Assembly: GCF_017298635.1 (NCBI RefSeq)
Contig: NZ_CP071182.1
Span: forward strand, 2,604,001-2,668,000
Length of the DNA: 64,000 nt
Direction of reading: 5' to 3'
Origin: Paenalicyclobacillus mengziensis
Lineage (GTDB): Bacteria > Bacillota > Bacilli > Alicyclobacillales > Alicyclobacillaceae
Both the position numbers and the translations under genes were made by a program. This document shows positions 54,822 through 63,833 of the stretch, in pieces. Below the pieces are notes generated by a model. It ran no database searches. It had not been told where the DNA came from and saw only the letters and a program-made list of their open reading frames with translations. Position 1 is the stretch's first letter. Each line of letters begins with the position of its first letter.

Positions 54822-56075
54822 ATGACCTACAAGATACGCCTAGAGAACGGAATTCGCGTCGTCGGCGAGGAGATTCCGAGCCTTCGTTCCGTCAGTATCG
54901 GGATTTGGATTGGTACCGGATCACGCTACGAAACGCCCCATAACAATGGCATCAGCCATTTTCTCGAACACATGTTCTTTAAAGGCACAAAGCGCTATTC
55001 AGCTCGTGAAATCGCCGAGATGTTCGACGGTATCGGGGGGCAAGTCAACGCGTTTACGGCAAAGGAATACACGTGTTTCTACGCCAAGGTGCTGGATGAA
55101 CACTTTGATGTTGCCGTGGAAACTCTTGCTGATATGCTACAGAACTCAACCTTCCATCCCGATGAGATGGAAAAAGAGAAGCGAGTGGTCATTGAGGAGA
55201 TTCGGATGTACGAAGACACGCCGGATGAACTGGTGATGGACGTTCTGGCGGAAGGCGTATATGGCTCCCATCCACTCGGGTACACAATTCTCGGTCTTGA
55301 GGACAACCTGCGCAGTTTTTCCAAGGACGACGTTTTGGAGTATGTGCAAAACCACTACCAGCCGGACAATATCGTCGTATCGATTGCTGGGAACGTCAAG
55401 CAAGCTCAGGCAGTTGAGACCATAGAGAGGCTGTTTGGCGGCCTTGGTGAAAACAACAACCGCCGCATTGAGGTCGTGCGCCCTGGGTTTCAAAATCGTC
55501 TCTGTGTGCGCAGAAAAGACATTGAGCAGGTTCACCTGTGTCTCGCATCAGATGGACTGGAAGCAGGCAGTGAAGACCTGTACGCGCTTGTGCTGTTGAA
55601 CAATGCGCTTGGCAATTCGTCCTCCAGTCGATTGTTTCAGGAGATTCGCGAGGACAGGGGGATGGCGTATTCGGTTTTCTCCTTCCATTCTGCATACCTT
55701 GACAGCGGCATGTTTGGCATCTATGCCGGGACGTCGCCAGAACACGTAAGCGACGTGGTACAGCTCATCTACGACATCTGTGACGACACGGCAGAAAAGG
55801 GACTCACGGAATCGGAACTGAAGAAAGGCAAAGAACAGGTGAAAGGTTCGATGATGCTAAGCCTTGAGAGTACCAGCAGTCGGATGAGCCGCCTCGGTAA
55901 AAACGAATTGGTACTTGGCCGCGACGTCACGCTTGACGAGACGATTGCGGGCATCAACGCGGTGACTTTGGAAGATATCAAACGCGTGGCGAAACGCATT
56001 CTGAACCAACCCTTTGCGATTGCAGCTGTGGGGCCTGTGGAAGAAGCTGATTTTACATCCTTCATGAAATCCTGA
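54822..56075 (+). CDS. mlpA: M16-family zinc peptidase MlpA/YmxG
   Basis: This is a mitochondrial-processing-peptidase-like zinc protease. The 417-residue protein has the inverted zinc motif HFLEHMFF near residue 49-56, the distal Glu (VIEEIRMYED) and two M16 halves. It lacks a signal peptide and probably acts in the cytoplasm. In Bacillus MlpA affects a secreted protease regulator. ATG 54822 follows GAGGAGGACTGAC. Confidence 0.95.
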   Translation: MTYKIRLENGIRVVGEEIPSLRSVSIGIWIGTGSRYETPHNNGISHFLEHMFFKGTKRYSAREIAEMFDGIGGQVNAFTAKEYTCFYAKVLDEHFDVAVETLADMLQNSTFHPDEMEKEKRVVIEEIRMYEDTPDELVMDVLAEGVYGSHPLGYTILGLEDNLRSFSKDDVLEYVQNHYQPDNIVVSIAGNVKQAQAVETIERLFGGLGENNNRRIEVVRPGFQNRLCVRRKDIEQVHLCLASDGLEAGSEDLYALVLLNNALGNSSSSRLFQEIREDRGMAYSVFSFHSAYLDSGMFGIYAGTSPEHVSDVVQLIYDICDDTAEKGLTESELKKGKEQVKGSMMLSLESTSSRMSRLGKNELVLGRDVTLDETIAGINAVTLEDIKRVAKRILNQPFAIAAVGPVEEADFTSFMKS

Positions 56076-56090
56076 ATGAAGGATTCTTTT
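56057..56090 (+). terminator. Terminator overlapping the mlpA stop codon
   Basis: ATCCTTCAT (56057-56065) pairs perfectly with ATGAAGGAT (56076-56084) across a 10-nt loop that contains the stop codon; TCTTTT follows. Confidence 0.75.
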
Positions 56091-56146
56091 GCTGTCAAAG
56101 CGGACAAGCCGTTGTTGTACAGCAAGAGGGGAGAGCCAAGATATTC

Positions 56147-56605
56147 ATGAACGTAAACTACCAGGTGGTGAATCCGTTCTTTCGGGAGGAGTATCTGCCG
56201 GATTACAAGACCAGCGGAGCTGCGGGCATGGACTTGCACGCTTGCCTTGCGGAGCCCATTGAGATTGCGCCGCTTGCTCGCGTCCGCGTGCCAACCGGGA
56301 TTGCGATTCAACTACCAGAACAAAACGTGGTTGGGCTTGTGTACGCCCGCAGCGGAATTGCGTGGCGGCACGGAATCGGGCTCCCGAATGGCGTCGGTGT
56401 CATCGACAGTGACTACACAGGCGAAATTCAGGTGCTCTTGACGAATTTCTCGTCGGAAGTGTTTACGATTGCTCCAGGCGACCGGGTTGCACAGCTTGTC
56501 TTCGCTCCCATCCACGTCGCTTCTCTTGTCCAGGTTCGGCAACTGCAGCCAACGGAGCGCGGTTCGGGGGGGTTCGGCTCGACTGGCGTCAAGCCGACGC
56601 TTTAG
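56147..56605 (+). CDS. dut: dUTP diphosphatase
   Basis: Dut hydrolyses dUTP to dUMP to keep uracil out of DNA. The 152-residue trimer-type protein has all five motifs: GMDLHA, ARSGIAWRHGIGLPNG, GVIDSDYTGEI, PGDRVAQLV and the C-terminal RGSGGFGSTG. ATG 56147 follows AAGAGGGGAG. In Bacillus ymxH occupies this place after mlpA. Confidence 0.96.
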   Translation: MNVNYQVVNPFFREEYLPDYKTSGAAGMDLHACLAEPIEIAPLARVRVPTGIAIQLPEQNVVGLVYARSGIAWRHGIGLPNGVGVIDSDYTGEIQVLLTNFSSEVFTIAPGDRVAQLVFAPIHVASLVQVRQLQPTERGSGGFGSTGVKPTL

Positions 56606-56637
56606 GTGTACAGAGACCTAAGGTGTACAGAGACTTT
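56604..56637 (+). repeat. 17-bp tandem repeat at the dut stop codon
   Basis: AGGTGTACAGAGACCTA (56604-56620) is followed by a near copy ending in TTT (56621-56637). The first copy begins within the dut stop codon. Confidence 0.75.
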
Positions 56638-56703
56638 AGGGGTAAGGCCCGGGGCGAGTATGCACTGCGCAAGCTTTGCAAAACGCCGTCAGAAGAAGCA
56701 AGC

Positions 56704-56756
56704 AAGGCACGACAACTTTCTTCCCTTGTGGCGGAAGGAGCGGTCGTGCCTTTTTC
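56704..56756 (+). terminator. dut terminator
   Basis: AAGGCACGAC (56704-56713) pairs with GTCGTGCCTT (56743-56752); an inner TTCTTCC/GGAAGGA helix can form. The T-run continues to 56755. It isolates dpaA from dut. Confidence 0.8.
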
Positions 56757-56759
56757 GTC

Positions 56760-56787
56760 ACGAAGTTACAGCCCCGAGAATAGGCTA
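56760..56787 (+). promoter_or_regulatory. Candidate SigK-type promoter of dpaAB
   Basis: AC (56760-56761) lies 17 bp before AATAGGCTA (56779-56787), which fits the SigK -10 pattern CATA-N3-TA except for the first base. In Bacillus spoVF is transcribed by SigK in the mother cell. The match is short, so this is tentative. Confidence 0.35.
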
Positions 56788-56830
56788 CTAGGCGATGAGC
56801 AGCACCCAGCGGTTGAAAGGAGCAGGAAGA

Positions 56831-57721
56831 ATGCTAACAGGTCGTAGGCTGGTTTTCCTCGGCGGTGATGCGCGGCAGCTGGAGGTGATTCGCCTGGTCA
56901 CGGAGATGGATGCAAGTGCAACTCTCGTCGGATATGACAAAATCGACACGCAATTTCTGGACACGAGGTTCATGCCTCTTTCGGTGGAGGCTTTTGCAGA
57001 TGCGGATGCAGTGGTACTCCCGGTGGCCGGCATGGACAATGAAGGTAAGGTTGATACACGCTTTGCTGACGGACAGTTGCAGCTAGAGGAAGAGCACTTT
57101 GCTGCGCTACGACCGGGAACGTTTGTGTTTAGCGGCATTGCTGGTGAACGTCTGACGTCTTATTGTGAGACCCATCGACTCCGGTTAGTAAAGCTGATGG
57201 AGCTCGACGAAGTCGCCATTTTGAACTCAATTCCAACTGCAGAAGGCGCGATTGCGCTGGCGATGGAGAACACAGACATCACCATTCACGGCTCCAACAC
57301 GACCGTTCTTGGATTCGGACGATGCGGTAAATCTCTCGCTCGCAGTCTGTTTGCCCTTGGCGCCAAAGTGAAGGTCTCTGCGCGAGACCAGGCAAGCGAA
57401 GCCAGAATCTTTGAGATGGGCCTCCTGCCGATTCCCTCCAATGACCTGGACGGACGTCTTGGTGACGAAGACATCATCTTCAACACCATCCCTCATCCGG
57501 TGCTGACAGCGGCAATTCTTGCCCAGTTGAAGAAGTCATGCGTTGTCATTGACATCGCATCAAAACCAGGGGGAACGGACTTCCGTTACGCCGAGCGGCG
57601 CGGTATCCGAGCTATTTTGGCGCCGAGTCTGCCGGGCTTGGTCGCACCAAAAACAGCGGGTCGCATCATCGGTAATACGATTTGCCGAATACTCGGCTCG
57701 AATGGTTCTGATGGAAGATAA
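56831..57721 (+). CDS. dpaA: Dipicolinate synthase subunit A
   Basis: DpaA is the dehydrogenase subunit that makes dipicolinic acid for the spore core. The 296-residue protein has a Rossmann motif at LGFGRCGKSLARSLFALGA and an N-terminal GGDARQLEVIR, as in Bacillus SpoVFA (297 residues). ATG 56831 lies 8 nt after AAAGGAG; an upstream in-frame ATG (56795) has no site. It lies right before dpaB and upstream of asd-dapG-dapA, which supply dihydrodipicolinate. Confidence 0.95.
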   Translation: MLTGRRLVFLGGDARQLEVIRLVTEMDASATLVGYDKIDTQFLDTRFMPLSVEAFADADAVVLPVAGMDNEGKVDTRFADGQLQLEEEHFAALRPGTFVFSGIAGERLTSYCETHRLRLVKLMELDEVAILNSIPTAEGAIALAMENTDITIHGSNTTVLGFGRCGKSLARSLFALGAKVKVSARDQASEARIFEMGLLPIPSNDLDGRLGDEDIIFNTIPHPVLTAAILAQLKKSCVVIDIASKPGGTDFRYAERRGIRAILAPSLPGLVAPKTAGRIIGNTICRILGSNGSDGR

Positions 57722-57734
57722 GGAGGAGATACGC

Positions 57735-58340
57735 GTGGGTTTGCAAGGTAAGACAGTTGGTTTTGCCATCACCGGTTCCCATTGCACCTACGAAGAGGTT
57801 TTCCCAGAGGTACAGCGGTTGGTGGAGCTAGGCACACACGTGGTCCCAATCTTTTCAAACACTGTGATGAACGTGAGTACAAGGTTTGGTGAGGCTGGCG
57901 AGTGGGCCAAAAAAATCGAAGAAGTGACTGGCGAAAAGGCTATCACGTCGATTCCTGAAGCGGAACCGCTTGGACCGTCAAAACGTCTGGACTGTCTGCT
58001 CGTTGCACCGTGTACCGGCAGCACGCTCAGTCGTTTTGCGAACGCCAATACCGAATCGCCAGTCCTTATGGCCGCAAAAGCCACGCTGCGCAATGAACGT
58101 CCGGTGGTACTTGCCATTTCTACCAATGACGGACTTGGTCTCAACCTCCACAACGTGGCCAAGTTGATCAATACGAAAAATATTTTCTTTGTTCCATTTG
58201 GGCAAGACGCTCCCCATGTTAAAATGAATTCGTTGGTTTCGCTGATGCGGCTTATTCCGGATACGTTGGAAGCCGCCATGGAAAAGCGTCAATTGCAGCC
58301 CGTTCTGATTGAACGCTGGCGCGAAGAACGCCCGTCATAA
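57735..58340 (+). CDS. dpaB: Dipicolinate synthase subunit B
   Basis: DpaB is the flavoprotein-like partner of DpaA. The 201-residue protein belongs to the flavodoxin-like decarboxylase fold (GKTVGFAITGSHCTYEEVF, LLVAPCTGSTLSRFANA). GTG 57735 lies after AAGGAGGAGA (57720-57729), which overlaps the end of dpaA. Length equals that of SpoVFB. Confidence 0.95.
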   Translation: MGLQGKTVGFAITGSHCTYEEVFPEVQRLVELGTHVVPIFSNTVMNVSTRFGEAGEWAKKIEEVTGEKAITSIPEAEPLGPSKRLDCLLVAPCTGSTLSRFANANTESPVLMAAKATLRNERPVVLAISTNDGLGLNLHNVAKLINTKNIFFVPFGQDAPHVKMNSLVSLMRLIPDTLEAAMEKRQLQPVLIERWREERPS

Positions 58341-58388
58341 GTCTAGCAGGTCTATTTGGTTTGTGTCGGGAAACAAAGGAGACGGCGT

Positions 58389-59408
58389 ATGAGCTACAAA
58401 GACGGTTACACAGTTGCCGTTCTTGGAGCAACTGGAGCGGTTGGGAGAGCGATGCTAGAGACCCTGGAACGGCGTGATTTTCCTGTTCGAGAACTGCGGG
58501 CATTGGCTTCGCCAAAGTCCGCTGGTCAACAGTTGACGTATAAAGGTGAGACAGTGACCGTCGAGGCGGTTTCTGAGGCAAGCTTCAAAGGGGTGGACAT
58601 CGCGCTTTTCAGCGCGGGTGCAACAACAAGCCTTGAATGGGCACCAAAGGCCGTGGAACAGGGGGCGGTCGTCATCGATAACAGCAGTGCTTATCGCATG
58701 ACGGATGGCGTCCCACTCGTTGTTCCAGAAGTGAACCCGCACGCTGCCAAAGCGCACAAGGGAATCATCGCCAACCCAAACTGTTCCACGATTCAGTTGA
58801 TGGTGGCCTTGTCTCCGCTTCGGAGTATCGGTCTTGAACACGTGACCGTATCGACATACCAGGCCGTAAGCGGCATGGGACAAAAGGCGATAGACGCGCT
58901 CAAGCGCGAGGTCGAAAACGGCGACACAGAGGGCACACTGTTTCCGGTCGCCTCTGGCACAAATCATTATCCAATGGCCTTTAACGTGCTGCCGCAGTGT
59001 GACGTGTTTGTCGAAGACGGCTACACGAAGGAAGAAATGAAACTTGTGAACGAATCGCGAAAGATTCTCGAACTGAAGGAACTGCGCGTGAGTCCGACAG
59101 CTGTTCGGGTGCCCGTCGTGTACGGCCACTCGGAGTCTGTTTCGGTGCGTTTGAACAGGCCCGTTACGGCTGCGGAAGTTCGGTCAATACTGGCTGAGGC
59201 GCCCGGCGTTGTGGTCGTGGACGATCCCCTTCGGGGATTGTACCCTCACCCGCTCATGGCAGTAGGGACGGGAGACACGTATGTGGGCCGCATCCGCAGA
59301 GACCTGTTTGACGACCGAACCATCTGGATGTTTGTTGTCGCGGACAACTTGCTCAAAGGCGCGGCGTGGAATGCTGTGCAAATCGCCGAGCTGCTTATCA
59401 CACGTTAG
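58389..59408 (+). CDS. asd: Aspartate-semialdehyde dehydrogenase
   Basis: Asd reduces aspartyl phosphate to aspartate semialdehyde. The 339-residue protein has the NADP motif VLGATGAVGR, the catalytic Cys in NPNCSTIQL and the YQAVSGMGQKAID motif. ATG 58389 follows AAAGGAGA. Part of the dap unit after dpaB. Confidence 0.97.
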   Translation: MSYKDGYTVAVLGATGAVGRAMLETLERRDFPVRELRALASPKSAGQQLTYKGETVTVEAVSEASFKGVDIALFSAGATTSLEWAPKAVEQGAVVIDNSSAYRMTDGVPLVVPEVNPHAAKAHKGIIANPNCSTIQLMVALSPLRSIGLEHVTVSTYQAVSGMGQKAIDALKREVENGDTEGTLFPVASGTNHYPMAFNVLPQCDVFVEDGYTKEEMKLVNESRKILELKELRVSPTAVRVPVVYGHSESVSVRLNRPVTAAEVRSILAEAPGVVVVDDPLRGLYPHPLMAVGTGDTYVGRIRRDLFDDRTIWMFVVADNLLKGAAWNAVQIAELLITR

Positions 59409-59434
59409 GATTGGCTGGGAGAGGATCAGTCGCA

Positions 59435-60637
59435 ATGCGAGTTATTGTACAAAAATTCGGCGGCACCTCTGTCGCATCTCCGGACTTGCGTGCTGCTTGT
59501 GCTCGTCATGTTCAGGCAGCACTTGCTGATGACTACCGCGTGGTCGTCGTGGTGTCCGCGATGGGCCGGCGCGGTGACCCTTATGCTACCGATACACTGC
59601 TCTCAACGCTTCACCCTGGGGAAACTGTGTCGAATCGTGACAGAGATATATTAATGTCTTGCGGCGAGGCCATTTCCGCTGTGGTGTTTGGAAGTTATCT
59701 GCGCAGCCTTGGTATTGACGTGAGCGTGCTTTCGGGGCAGCAGGCCGGCATCGTTACAAATGAGCACTTTGGCGAAGCCAGAATCCTTGAGATTCAACCG
59801 CAGCGTATCCAATCTGAACTTGCACGTGGGCGTGTTGTTGTCGTGATGGGATTTCAGGGTGGTACTGAACAGGGCGACGTCACCACACTTGGACGGGGAG
59901 GCAGTGATACAACGGCGACAGCACTTGGCGTTGCCCTTGGAGCAGAGTACGCCGACATTTTTACGGATGTCGATGGAATCATGACGGCGGACCCGCGCAT
60001 CGTCAGCGACGCCAAGCGCCTCGGACGAATCACCTATCAAGAGATATGCAACCTTGCATATCAAGGGGCAAAGGTGATTCACCCGCGCGCAGTGGAAATC
60101 GCCATGCAGAAAAACCTGCCCATTCGCGTTCGACACACGCTGTCTATGGACGAGGGCACGCTGGTTACAAATGAATTGCCAACGTTTGAAGTGACCGGCG
60201 TGAATGACCGGTTTGTCACAGGCATCGCTCACACCGCTCACGTGACCCAGATCGTGCTGACGGGAGAAAGTCTGGAGGCCCGAACTGTATTTGGTCAGAT
60301 GGCTGACCATCGAATCAGTGTCGACTTTATTTCCATGGCAACCGACCGCATCGCATATACCGTTAAGGATACGGACACGGATAAAGCCGTCAGCCTCCTC
60401 GACAGGGCTGGATTTCAGCCGCTCATCCGCCGGGACTGCGCCAAGGTGTCTGTTGTTGGCGCAGGCATTGCAGGCGTTCCCGGCATTATGGCGCGCATTG
60501 TCGATGCACTCGGTCAGGAAGAGATTGATGTGCTGCAGTCTGCGGACTCCCATACAACGATTTGGTGTCTGGTGGAAGGACGTAAGATGGAACGAGCTGT
60601 TCAGGCGTTGCACCGAGCTTTTGGTTTGGCTGACTAA
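59435..60637 (+). CDS. dapG: Aspartokinase (DapG type)
   Basis: Aspartokinase is the first step of the aspartate pathway. The 400-residue protein has QKFGGTSVAS at the N terminus, GFQGGTEQGDVTTLGRGGSD in the kinase core and two C-terminal ACT domains. Its placement between asd and dapA matches DapG (aspartokinase I), which in Bacillus is inhibited by diaminopimelate. ATG 59435 follows GGGAGAGGATC. Confidence 0.96.
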   Translation: MRVIVQKFGGTSVASPDLRAACARHVQAALADDYRVVVVVSAMGRRGDPYATDTLLSTLHPGETVSNRDRDILMSCGEAISAVVFGSYLRSLGIDVSVLSGQQAGIVTNEHFGEARILEIQPQRIQSELARGRVVVVMGFQGGTEQGDVTTLGRGGSDTTATALGVALGAEYADIFTDVDGIMTADPRIVSDAKRLGRITYQEICNLAYQGAKVIHPRAVEIAMQKNLPIRVRHTLSMDEGTLVTNELPTFEVTGVNDRFVTGIAHTAHVTQIVLTGESLEARTVFGQMADHRISVDFISMATDRIAYTVKDTDTDKAVSLLDRAGFQPLIRRDCAKVSVVGAGIAGVPGIMARIVDALGQEEIDVLQSADSHTTIWCLVEGRKMERAVQALHRAFGLAD

Positions 60638-60696
60638 AGATGCCAAGAAACATTGACAGAGATGGTGTTTGAGAGGTACCGAAGAGGTGAGTGAAG

Positions 60697-61584
60697 GTGG
60701 ACTTTGGAAGACTGGTTACGGCGATGGCAACCCCGTTTGACCAGACAGGAGCACTAGACGAGGCCGGCGTCAAACGGCTTGTGCACCACCTGATTGACAC
60801 GGGGACGACAACCATTGTCGCTGCAGGAACAACGGGAGAGTCGCCGACGTTGTCACACGAAGAAAAACTGCGTTTGTTTGCGCTCACACTCGCTGCAGCA
60901 GACAACCGTGTCCCGGTGATTGCGGGCACTGGCAGCAATGACACGAACAGTTCCGTAACCTTGTCGCAGGAGGCGGAAAAACTAGGCGTTCAAGGGTTGT
61001 TGCTTGTTGCGCCATACTACAATCGTCCTTCACAGGACGGTCTGTATGAGCACTTTCGGACAATTGCACAGTCTGTCAACATCCCGGTGATGCTGTACAA
61101 CGTACCCGGCAGGACGGGGGTAAACGTCGATACAGACACCATCCTGCGCTTGGCGGAATTGCCGAATGTCGTTGCAGTCAAGGAAGCCAGTGGAAACATG
61201 AATCAAATCCTGCGCATCGCTGCAGAGAAGCCTGACGAGTTATTTCTGTACAGCGGTGACGATAAACTGACTCTGCCGATGATGGCAGTCGGTGCCTACG
61301 GCGTTGTCAGTGTGGCTGCGCACCTTGTAGGTCCCGAAATGACCCGGATGATTGATGCCTTTGTAGCGGGAGATATTCGCGCAGCTTCGATGTGGCAAGG
61401 GCGATTGCTGCCCATCTTTGAGGCTTTGTTCGCGAGCAGCAGCCCGTCACCGCTCAAAGCTGGTCTTTTGCACATGGGTCTCCCAGGAGGTCGTTTGCGC
61501 TTGCCGTTGGTTGAAGCGCCGGAGGGCGTTACGAGTGAGGTCTTGCGTCAGTTGAACCGACTGGGTAAACTTGCGTCCAACTGA
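60697..61584 (+). CDS. dapA: 4-hydroxy-tetrahydrodipicolinate synthase
   Basis: DapA condenses aspartate semialdehyde with pyruvate. The 295-residue TIM-barrel protein has GTTGESPTL, YNVPGRTGVN with the catalytic Tyr, and the Schiff-base Lys in VAVKEASGNM near residue 161. I prefer GTG 60697 (MDFGRLVTAM) over GTG 60691 because AAGAGGTGA (60682-60690) is better spaced. It ends before a strong terminator. Confidence 0.96.
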   Translation: MDFGRLVTAMATPFDQTGALDEAGVKRLVHHLIDTGTTTIVAAGTTGESPTLSHEEKLRLFALTLAAADNRVPVIAGTGSNDTNSSVTLSQEAEKLGVQGLLLVAPYYNRPSQDGLYEHFRTIAQSVNIPVMLYNVPGRTGVNVDTDTILRLAELPNVVAVKEASGNMNQILRIAAEKPDELFLYSGDDKLTLPMMAVGAYGVVSVAAHLVGPEMTRMIDAFVAGDIRAASMWQGRLLPIFEALFASSSPSPLKAGLLHMGLPGGRLRLPLVEAPEGVTSEVLRQLNRLGKLASN

Positions 61585-61688
61585 AGGTCAACCATTGATG
61601 GGTCTGTTAACTCATCATGAAACTTTGATTAGAGCACCTGTATTCGAGAACTGCAAGCCGTGTTAAACAACAGTGTTTGTCCGTTTTC

Positions 61689-61719
61689 ACGCTCGGCGCT
61701 ATGGCGCCGGGCGTTTTTA
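61689..61719 (+). terminator. dapA terminator
   Basis: ACGCTCGGCGC (61689-61699) pairs with GCGCCGGGCGT (61704-61714) with one G-U pair, followed by TTTT. Confidence 0.9.
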
Positions 61720-61752
61720 TGATGGACAGGAAAATATAACCGCTCGCCATTG

Positions 61753-61781
61753 TTGTGTGAGACCGCGATCACGGCTATAAT
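61753..61781 (+). promoter_or_regulatory. SigA promoter of rnjB
   Basis: TTGTGT (61753-61758) and a perfect TATAAT (61776-61781) are 17 bp apart. The leader would start near 61788. Confidence 0.7.
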
Positions 61782-61789
61782 AGAATCAC

Positions 61790-61998
61790 AGGTGACTGGT
61801 GCGGCTTTGAATTTCAAAGGACGAACATCATCACTTTGAGTCGTGTGATGTCCAGACAGGGAGTTTGCGCTCTGTACAGGAGTGCAAATCGGGCGGACCC
61901 TGGACAAGGATACGATGCAGAGGAACGGGGTTAAATTACGTGCAGAAAATTCCTGTATTTGGATTTTTTAGTATTAAATGTATAGATGGAGGTGCAAC
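61790..61998 (+). promoter_or_regulatory. Structured rnjB leader with competing helices
   Basis: Visible helices: CTTTGA/TCAAAG (61805-61819); ACATCA-CAC with GTG-TGATGT (61825-61851); TTTGCGCTC with GAGTGCAAA (61864-61888, one G-U); and TGTCCAG (61849-61855) with CTGGACA (61900-61906). The second and fourth share bases 61849-61851, so they exclude each other. I recognise no known riboswitch class. Confidence 0.5.
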
Positions 61999-63657
61999 GT
62001 GGCAAGAAAACGACAAAAATTGTCGGTGATTCCCCTCGGTGGCGTTGGGGAAATCGGCAAGAATATGACTGTATACAGATATGGCGACGACATCATTGTC
62101 GTCGATGCAGGTTTGAAGTTTCCGGAAGAAGAGATGCTTGGAATTGACATCGTCATTCCTGACATTAGCTACCTCGTGGAGCACAAGGACAAGGTTCGGG
62201 GCATATTCATCACGCATGGACATGAGGACCACATCGGTGGCCTCCCGTATGTCTTGAAGCAGGTCAATGCCCCTGTTTACGGCACGCGGCTCACGCTTGG
62301 ACTGATTGAAAACAAGTTGAAGGAACACGGCCTGACGGATACGACAAAAATGTACAAGTTGACAGCGGATTCCGTGGTCCAAGCTGGGGCTTTCAGTGTG
62401 TCATTTTTCTATTTAAACCACAGTATTCCTGACACCGGTGGATTTGCCATTGGTACCCCGGAAGGGCTTGTCGTTCATACAGGTGACTTCAAGTTCGACC
62501 ACACGCCAGTAGATGGCCGCCCGGCGGATGTACACAAGCTGGCCGCGTTCGGTTCAGAAGGCGTACTCGCCCTTGTGGCGGACAGTACAAACGCAGAACG
62601 AGAAGGATACACACCTTCAGAGCGGGTTGTTGGGGGCAAAATTAACGAGATCGTCGGCAACGCACCGGGTCGAGTCATCCTGGCTACATTTGCATCGAAC
62701 ATTCACCGCATGCAGCAGGTCGTCCAGGCAGCGGAGCGTTACGGCAGAAAAGTGGCCGTGGTTGGGCGCAGCATGGTCAACAACATGCAAATTGCCATTC
62801 AACTCGGCTATCTCCAAGCTGAACCGTCTACATTGATTGACGCGGATGAGGTGAACAAGTACCCACCGGAAAAGGTTGTCATCTTGTCAACCGGAAGCCA
62901 AGGCGAACCGATGTCCGCTCTGACCCGGATGGCGAGGGCAGCGCACCGCAAGATCGAGATTGTGCCTGGCGATACGGTTGTGCTTGCGAGTTCACCGATT
63001 CCCGGGAACGAAAAGTACGTTGCCCGCACCATCGACCAGTTGTTCCGAGCTGGTGCGCATGTGATATACCGCGGCGTGCACGTTTCTGGACACGGAAGTC
63101 AGGAAGAGTTGAAACTCATGTTGAACTTGGTTCGACCCAAGTTTTTCGTACCGGTTCACGGTGAGTACCGCATGCAAAAGACCCACGCCGAACTTGCGAA
63201 ACAGGTTGGAATTGCGTCGGAGGACATCTTTATTCTCGATCTCGGCGACGTCCTTGAGTTCGACAGCGGCCGTGCCCAGATTGCAGGCCGCGTCACAGCG
63301 GGTACCGTCATGATTGACGGGCTCGGCGTGGGCGACGTCGGCAACATTGTTTTGCGTGACAGGAAGCTCTTGTCCCAGGACGGTATCCTTGTCGTGGTTG
63401 TGACCTTGTCCAAAGAGACAGGTCGCGTGCTCTCTGGACCAGACATCATCTCACGCGGGTTTGTCTATGTGCGTGAGTCTGAAGCGCTGCTTGACGACGC
63501 TACGAAGTTGGTTGAGAGCACGCTGACAAGACTCGTGGCGGAGAACGTCAACGAGTGGTCGTCTCTGAAGACCGCAGTTCGCGAAGCACTCGGTCGCTTC
63601 CTGTTTGAACAGACGAGACGCCGCCCGATGATTTTGCCCATCATTATGGAAGCCTGA
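61999..63657 (+). CDS. rnjB: Ribonuclease J
   Basis: RNase J is a metallo-beta-lactamase-fold ribonuclease with endo- and 5'-exo-nuclease activity. The 552-residue protein has the catalytic motif THGHEDHIGG near residues 73-82, the beta-CASP domain and a C-terminal domain. Its place after dapA corresponds to Bacillus rnjB (RNase J2), but this could be the only copy in the genome. GTG 61999 follows TGGAGGTG; an upstream ATG (61978) overlaps the site. Confidence 0.93.
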   Translation: MARKRQKLSVIPLGGVGEIGKNMTVYRYGDDIIVVDAGLKFPEEEMLGIDIVIPDISYLVEHKDKVRGIFITHGHEDHIGGLPYVLKQVNAPVYGTRLTLGLIENKLKEHGLTDTTKMYKLTADSVVQAGAFSVSFFYLNHSIPDTGGFAIGTPEGLVVHTGDFKFDHTPVDGRPADVHKLAAFGSEGVLALVADSTNAEREGYTPSERVVGGKINEIVGNAPGRVILATFASNIHRMQQVVQAAERYGRKVAVVGRSMVNNMQIAIQLGYLQAEPSTLIDADEVNKYPPEKVVILSTGSQGEPMSALTRMARAAHRKIEIVPGDTVVLASSPIPGNEKYVARTIDQLFRAGAHVIYRGVHVSGHGSQEELKLMLNLVRPKFFVPVHGEYRMQKTHAELAKQVGIASEDIFILDLGDVLEFDSGRAQIAGRVTAGTVMIDGLGVGDVGNIVLRDRKLLSQDGILVVVVTLSKETGRVLSGPDIISRGFVYVRESEALLDDATKLVESTLTRLVAENVNEWSSLKTAVREALGRFLFEQTRRRPMILPIIMEA

Positions 63658-63691
63658 GTATCATCTGCAAACCCCCCCAGGATACCTGGAA

Positions 63692-63714
63692 GTTTTCGGT
63701 CACTTTCCGAAAAC
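63692..63714 (+). other. Hairpin downstream of rnjB
   Basis: GTTTTCGG (63692-63699) pairs with CCGAAAAC (63707-63714), loop TCACTTT. There is no T-run. It precedes the terminator at 63743. Confidence 0.6.
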
Positions 63715-63742
63715 ATGAAGTTCCTTTGAAGCAGACGAAACA

Positions 63743-63772
63743 GGGTCACCCGACCGCCCGGGTGGCCTTTTT
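63743..63772 (+). terminator. rnjB terminator
   Basis: GGTCACCCG (63744-63752) pairs with CGGGTGGCC (63759-63767) with one G-U pair, followed by five T. Confidence 0.85.
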
Positions 63773-63833
63773 GCATGCTCGTCTGTTTGTCACGACATAC
63801 TAGATGCGTATTTACAGGTGAGGGGTGACGGAT

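Larger units (their letters stand above)
61585..61998 (+). other. dapA-rnjB intergenic region
   Basis: This 414-bp gap holds the dapA terminator (61689-61719), a SigA promoter (61753-61781) and a structured leader of about 210 nt before rnjB. No reading frame of interest was found. Confidence 0.8.

Noticed and set aside
56606..56847. Two small frames between dut and dpaA
   Set aside because: They span a repeat and the dut terminator, overlap each other, have no ribosome-binding site and no family features.
59651..60646. 331-codon frame antisense to dapG
   Set aside because: Opposite the conserved kinase and ACT domains; composition and lack of signals indicate a shadow.
63796..63801. CATACT as -10 for the last gene
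   Set aside because: No -35 hexamer is found at 16-18 bp upstream.
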